Assembly (NCBI RefSeq): GCF_047739745.1
Contig: NZ_JBLLVA010000010.1
Location: 100,370-164,369 of the forward strand
Length of the DNA stretch: 64,000 bases
DNA from: Pseudaminobacter sp047739745
GTDB lineage: Bacteria; Pseudomonadota; Alphaproteobacteria; Rhizobiales; Rhizobiaceae
Direction: 5' to 3'
Shown: in pieces, positions 60,775 to 64,000 of the stretch
Position numbering within the stretch: position 1 is the first letter of the stretch
How the letters are laid out: each line of letters opens with the position of its first letter
Program-made: the position numbers and the translations under genes
The notes under the pieces: model-generated
The model's database searches: none
What the model saw: only the letters and a program-made list of their open reading frames with translations
Told to the model about the DNA's origin: nothing

Positions 60775-62058
60775 ATGACCGTTGTGGACAGCGTCGCGAA
60801 GACCGGAGCGTCGCGAAGGCAATTCCTGAAGGCCGGGCTTGCCGGCGGGGTGGCGGCTGCTGCCGGCTCGGTCGCCGGTGGCGCGCTTGCCGCAGGCGAT
60901 CCGGCGATCACCGAGATTCAGGACTGGAACCGCTATTCCGGCGACGGCGTCGATGCCCACCCCTATGGCAAGCCGTCGCAGTTCGAAAGCGAGGTCATCC
61001 GCCGCAACGTGGCGTGGCTGACGGCCGATCCTATCTCGTCGGTCAATTTCACGCCGCTGCATGAGCTTGACGGGATCATCACGCCGAACGGACTGTGTTT
61101 CGAGCGGCATCACGCCGGCATCGCCGTGGTCGATCCGCAGAAGCACCGGCTGATGATCAACGGTCTGGTCGACACGCCGCTGGTCTTCACCATGGCCGAC
61201 CTGATGCGCTTTCCGCGCGAAAACCGCGTCTATTTCCTCGAATGCGCCGCCAATTCCGGCATGGAATGGCGCGGCGCCCAGCTCAATGGCTGCCAGTTCA
61301 CGCATGGAATGGTGCATTGCGTGATGTATACGGGCGTGCCGCTCAAATATCTGCTCGAGGAAGCCGGCGTCAAAACCAGCGCCAAATGGATCATGCCTGA
61401 GGGTGCCGACGCCTCTGCGATGACGCGCTCGATCCCGCTCGAAAAGGCTCTCGACGATTGCCTCGTCGCCTTCAAGATGAATGGCGAGGCGCTGCGCCCC
61501 GAGCAGGGCTATCCGCTGCGCCTGGTCGTGCCCGGCTGGGAAGGCAATATGTGGATCAAATGGCTTCGCCGCATCGAAGTTGGCGACGAGCCCTGGCACC
61601 AGCGCGAGGAAACCTCGAAATACACAGACCTGCTGGCCAACGGCAAGGCGCGCCGGTTTACCTGGCTGATGGACGTGAAGTCGGTGATCACCAATCCAAG
61701 TCCGCAGGCGCCGATCAAACACAAGCGCGGCCGCACCGTGCTCAGCGGGCTGGCATGGTCCGGCAACGGCACCATCAAGCGTGTCGATGTCAGCCTCGAT
61801 GGCGGCCGCAACTGGGTGACGGCGCGCATCGACGGACCGAGCCTCTCCAAGTCGCTGCACCGATTCTACCACGAGTTCGATTGGGACGGTTCGGAGCTGT
61901 TCCTGCAGTCGCGCGCCATCGACGAGGCCGGCTTCATCCAGCCCACCAAGGATGAGCTGCGCGCCGCGCGCGGAGAGAACTCGATCTACCACAATAACGG
62001 CATCCAGACCTGGCACGTAAACCGCGACGGAGTGATTGAAAATGTCGAGATTTCGTAG
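60775..62058 (+). CDS. soxC: Sulfane dehydrogenase molybdenum subunit SoxC
   Basis: SoxC, with SoxD, oxidises the SoxY-bound sulfane sulfur, so thiosulfate is taken to sulfate without sulfur globules. The 427-residue product has a Tat signal (SRRQFLKAGLAGGVAAAAG) and the molybdenum ligand Cys157 in FLECAANSGMEW of the sulfite-oxidase fold. It ends with a dimerisation-type domain. GGGAGG precedes the ATG. Confidence 0.97.
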   Translation: MTVVDSVAKTGASRRQFLKAGLAGGVAAAAGSVAGGALAAGDPAITEIQDWNRYSGDGVDAHPYGKPSQFESEVIRRNVAWLTADPISSVNFTPLHELDGIITPNGLCFERHHAGIAVVDPQKHRLMINGLVDTPLVFTMADLMRFPRENRVYFLECAANSGMEWRGAQLNGCQFTHGMVHCVMYTGVPLKYLLEEAGVKTSAKWIMPEGADASAMTRSIPLEKALDDCLVAFKMNGEALRPEQGYPLRLVVPGWEGNMWIKWLRRIEVGDEPWHQREETSKYTDLLANGKARRFTWLMDVKSVITNPSPQAPIKHKRGRTVLSGLAWSGNGTIKRVDVSLDGGRNWVTARIDGPSLSKSLHRFYHEFDWDGSELFLQSRAIDEAGFIQPTKDELRAARGENSIYHNNGIQTWHVNRDGVIENVEIS

Positions 62059-63193
62059 CGGAGCTTTCGCGGCAGGGGTCGCGCTCCTCGCCTCCGTCAC
62101 CTCGGTTGCCGCACAGGATGCGGCCAAGGGCGAGAGCGTCTTTGCCCGCTGTAAGGCATGCCATGCCGTCGGCGAAGGCGCCAAGAACCGTGTCGGTCCA
62201 CATCTGAACGATCTCTTCGGACGCGTCGCTGGCAGCACCGATGGCTTTAAATATTCGTCGGCCATGGCCAAGGCGGGCGAGGGCGGCCTGGTCTGGACGG
62301 AGGAAACGCTTGCCTCCTTTCTTGCCAAGCCCAAGGAGTTCGTCAAAGGCACCAAGATGGCTTTTGCCGGGCTGAAGAAGGAAGAGGAGGTCGCCGATCT
62401 GACCGCCTACCTCAAGACCTTCTCGGCGGATGCGGCGCCCGCTGCGCCGGCAGGTGAAGCTCCCGAAGCGCCGGCGGAGGAAAAATCGGGCGCTGCTGCC
62501 GAACCGACTGAGACGAAGGCTGCGGCTTCGACCGAAGCCGCCCCTGCGGAGGCAGCAGCCGAGGTCGCCGAGGAGATCCCGGCCCATGGTGTCTATCATC
62601 TCGGGCGGGCAGCAACGGAAGACGAAATTGCCGCCTGGGATATCGATATTCGGCCCGATGGAGCCGGTCTGCCCGAGGGGCGCGGCACGGTTGCCCAAGG
62701 CGAGGCGCTGTTCACTGATCAATGTGCGTCCTGCCACGGTGATTTCGGCGAGGCCGTCGGGCGCTGGCCGGTACTTGCCGGCGGTCAGGATACGCTGACC
62801 AACGATCGCCCGGAAAAGACCGTCGGCTCCTTCTGGCCCTATCTGTCGACCGTCTATGATTATATTCGCCGCGCAATGCCCTTCGGCGATGCCCGTTCGC
62901 TGAGCGACGACGACGTCTACGCGCTGACGGCCTATGTGCTTTATCTGAACAACGTCGTCACCGACGAGGAATTCGAGCTGTCGAAGGAGAATTTCACCTC
63001 GATCCGGCTGCCTAACGAAGACAATTTCGTCGACGACGACCGGCTTTCCGAAAAGCACTATGCCGACAAGGCCGAGCCGTGCATGAAGGACTGCAAGCCT
63101 GGCAAGGCCGAGATCCGCATGCACGCCGCCGTGCTGGACGTCACGCCGGACAATGCGGCGGATGATGAAGCTCCCACGGCCGGCATAGAATAG
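62042..63193 (+). CDS. soxD: Diheme cytochrome SoxD
   Basis: SoxD is the cytochrome partner of SoxC. The 383-residue product (ATG 62042, with GGAG at 8 nt, overlapping soxC by 17 bp) has a signal peptide, a first heme motif CKACH (Cys37, Cys40, His41) in a cytochrome c550-like domain, and an Ala/Glu/Pro-rich linker (about 130-180). A second CASCH motif (Cys228, Cys231, His232) follows. The layout is that of Paracoccus-type SoxD. Confidence 0.95.
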   Translation: MSRFRSGAFAAGVALLASVTSVAAQDAAKGESVFARCKACHAVGEGAKNRVGPHLNDLFGRVAGSTDGFKYSSAMAKAGEGGLVWTEETLASFLAKPKEFVKGTKMAFAGLKKEEEVADLTAYLKTFSADAAPAAPAGEAPEAPAEEKSGAAAEPTETKAAASTEAAPAEAAAEVAEEIPAHGVYHLGRAATEDEIAAWDIDIRPDGAGLPEGRGTVAQGEALFTDQCASCHGDFGEAVGRWPVLAGGQDTLTNDRPEKTVGSFWPYLSTVYDYIRRAMPFGDARSLSDDDVYALTAYVLYLNNVVTDEEFELSKENFTSIRLPNEDNFVDDDRLSEKHYADKAEPCMKDCKPGKAEIRMHAAVLDVTPDNAADDEAPTAGIE

Positions 63194-63283
63194 CGCTCAA
63201 GCGCAAGTTCATCATAGGCACGCAAGCCAGTTGAAGAGGTTCGAATAAACACGCCGCCAGCACGCGGCCAATGGGAGGAATGC

Positions 63284-63745
63284 ATGCGAATGCCGAAATT
63301 TTTGCTGCTCGTGGTCGCCTTTGTCTTTGCCGGCTTGTCGCTGGCGGCGCCGGCAAAGGCGGAGGATAGATATGGCGAACAGAAGGTCGTCTACCATATC
63401 AACTATTCGGGTGGTGAAGCCGCAAAGGCCTATCGCACAGCGTTGAACAATGTTCAGAACCACATCAACGCGGTCGGCCGGGATCGTTTGACCGCCAAGA
63501 TTCTCCTCCATGGCGATGGCGTGAACCTGTTGCGCGAGGCGATGGCCAACGAAAAGCTTCAGTCCGACGTAACGAGCCTCAAGGCGCAGGGCGTGCAGTT
63601 TCTCATTTGCAACAACACCCTGAAGGGCAGGAACATCGACTACGAAAACGATCTCTTCGAGGTATTCGAGGAAGATATCGTGCCGTCAGGTGTCGCCGAA
63701 CTCAGCCGCCTCCAGCAACAGGGCTATACCTATATCAAGCCGTGA
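63284..63745 (+). CDS. Secreted DsrE-like protein of the Sox cluster
   Basis: 153 residues with a signal peptide (MRMPKFLLLVVAFVFAGLSLAAPAKA) and a DsrE/TusD-like fold (VVYHINYSGGEAAKAYRTALNNVQNHINAVGRDRLTAKILLHGDGVNLLREAM). A single conserved-type Cys109 lies in VQFLICNNTLKGR. DsrE-family proteins transfer sulfur through a Cys; a periplasmic version next to soxCD suggests a sulfur carrier or trap. GGGAGG precedes the ATG. Confidence 0.87.
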   Translation: MRMPKFLLLVVAFVFAGLSLAAPAKAEDRYGEQKVVYHINYSGGEAAKAYRTALNNVQNHINAVGRDRLTAKILLHGDGVNLLREAMANEKLQSDVTSLKAQGVQFLICNNTLKGRNIDYENDLFEVFEEDIVPSGVAELSRLQQQGYTYIKP

Positions 63746-63893
63746 ATGGCTCTCGTTTCTGCGGGATAAAAACCTGATCGTCCGAGCAGGCGAGCCGTCG
63801 ATCATGGAATTGTCTGGGCAGGATACGGTGCGCTTTTTGCTCCGCCGCCAGGAATTTGCTTTTTCACCGCAGTGAGGTGACGGCAGTCGGCCG

Positions 63894-63922
63894 TCCGGCC
63901 CGGGATACGCTCCCGGGCCGGA
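63894..63922. terminator. Strong hairpin at the end of the Sox region
   Basis: A perfect 12-bp stem, TCCGGCCCGGGA with TCCCGGGCCGGA around a 5-nt loop, followed by TGTTTGT on the plus strand. It lies 149 bp after the DsrE gene and before the convergent partial gene, so it may end both transcripts. Between it and the DsrE stop no gene is supported. Confidence 0.75.
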
Positions 63923-63935
63923 TGTTTGTCGTGGC

Positions 63936-64000
63936 TCAGCTGAGGCCGTCGATCTCGCCGTTTTCGTTGATGAGGATTTTCTCCGACGACGGCTTGGAGG
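63936..64000 (-). CDS. 3' end of an unidentified leftward gene (partial)
   Basis: Reading leftward from the window edge, a frame runs SKPSSEKILINENGEIDGLS and stops with TGA at 63936-63938, just before the strong hairpin. Only about 20 residues are visible. The position of the stop before a terminator supports a real gene, but no family can be named. Confidence 0.45.
   Translation of the reverse strand, partial: SKPSSEKILINENGEIDGLS

Noticed and set aside
58951..62355. 1134-codon open frame on the minus strand opposite soxB and soxC
   Set aside because: It is antisense to two clearly identified genes, has no recognisable domain, and such frames arise from the third-position GC bias of this genome.
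63690..63875. 61-codon frame overlapping the end of the DsrE gene
   Set aside because: It overlaps the better supported gene out of frame and has no recognised motif or ribosome-binding site.

Overview
The window is about 64 kb of a GC-rich alphaproteobacterial chromosome, most likely Rhizobiales of the Phyllobacteriaceae type (Mesorhizobium, Aminobacter or Pseudaminobacter relatives). This is inferred from gene content, not from a marker gene. The evidence is a rhizobial flagellar cluster with VisN/VisR, MotE and a DUF1217 gene; a CtrA, SciP and ChpT cell-cycle module; a fused trpE(G) gene; and a complete Sox thiosulfate-oxidation cluster whose order (soxR, soxS, then soxVWXYZABCD with YeeE-type SoxT permeases) resembles the arrangement known from Pseudaminobacter salicylatoxidans.

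Positions 1-19954 hold flagellar genes. A leftward block runs from the DUF1217 gene through flgF, fliI, a membrane protein of unknown function, flgB, flgC, fliE, flgG, flgA, flgI, motE, flgH, fliL and fliP. It is followed by a flagellin gene carrying an in-frame stop codon and then by fliF. A rightward block holds motA, fliM, fliN, fliG, flhB and an unknown gene, and it converges on visR and visN, the LuxR-type master regulators. A perfect 23-bp inverted repeat sits between fliM and fliN. A tRNA-Met follows at 20327-20403.

Positions 20600-29400 hold an oxidoreductase, mnmA, sciP, an amidotransferase, fliJ, ctrA, a single-domain receiver, chpT and a DUF1134 (EipA-type) envelope gene. This groups CtrA with its inhibitor, its phosphotransferase and one flagellar export gene. 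The intergenic regions carry CtrA-like boxes and a GANTC cluster.

Positions 29400-50000 are mixed housekeeping: an rRNA/tRNA methyltransferase, an ArsR regulator, a HugZ-like protein, a frameshifted CoA-transferase, an SDR enzyme, GNAT, glutathionyl-hydroquinone reductase, Nudix, a phosphoesterase, a hydrolase, a predicted membrane-bound DNA-binding/TPR protein, leuA, a phosphate transporter with its DUF47 partner, two other membrane proteins, trpE(G) and an SH3 protein. Both leuA and trpE(G) have recognisable leader-peptide attenuators.

Positions 50090-63745 are the Sox island. It contains DUF302 and Tat-exported metallo-beta-lactamase genes in divergent orientation, two divergent YeeE/YedE permeases, a two-cysteine ArsR repressor (SoxR type), soxS, soxVWXYZA, soxB, soxCD and a secreted DsrE-like protein. 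A recurring AT-rich motif lies in front of several of its transcription units and is a candidate SoxR operator. The window ends in a strong hairpin and the 3' end of a leftward gene that cannot be identified.

Starts were moved inward from the longest open frame where a ribosome-binding site, signal peptide or gene spacing favoured it. No CRISPR array, integrase, prophage or insertion-sequence transposase was seen.
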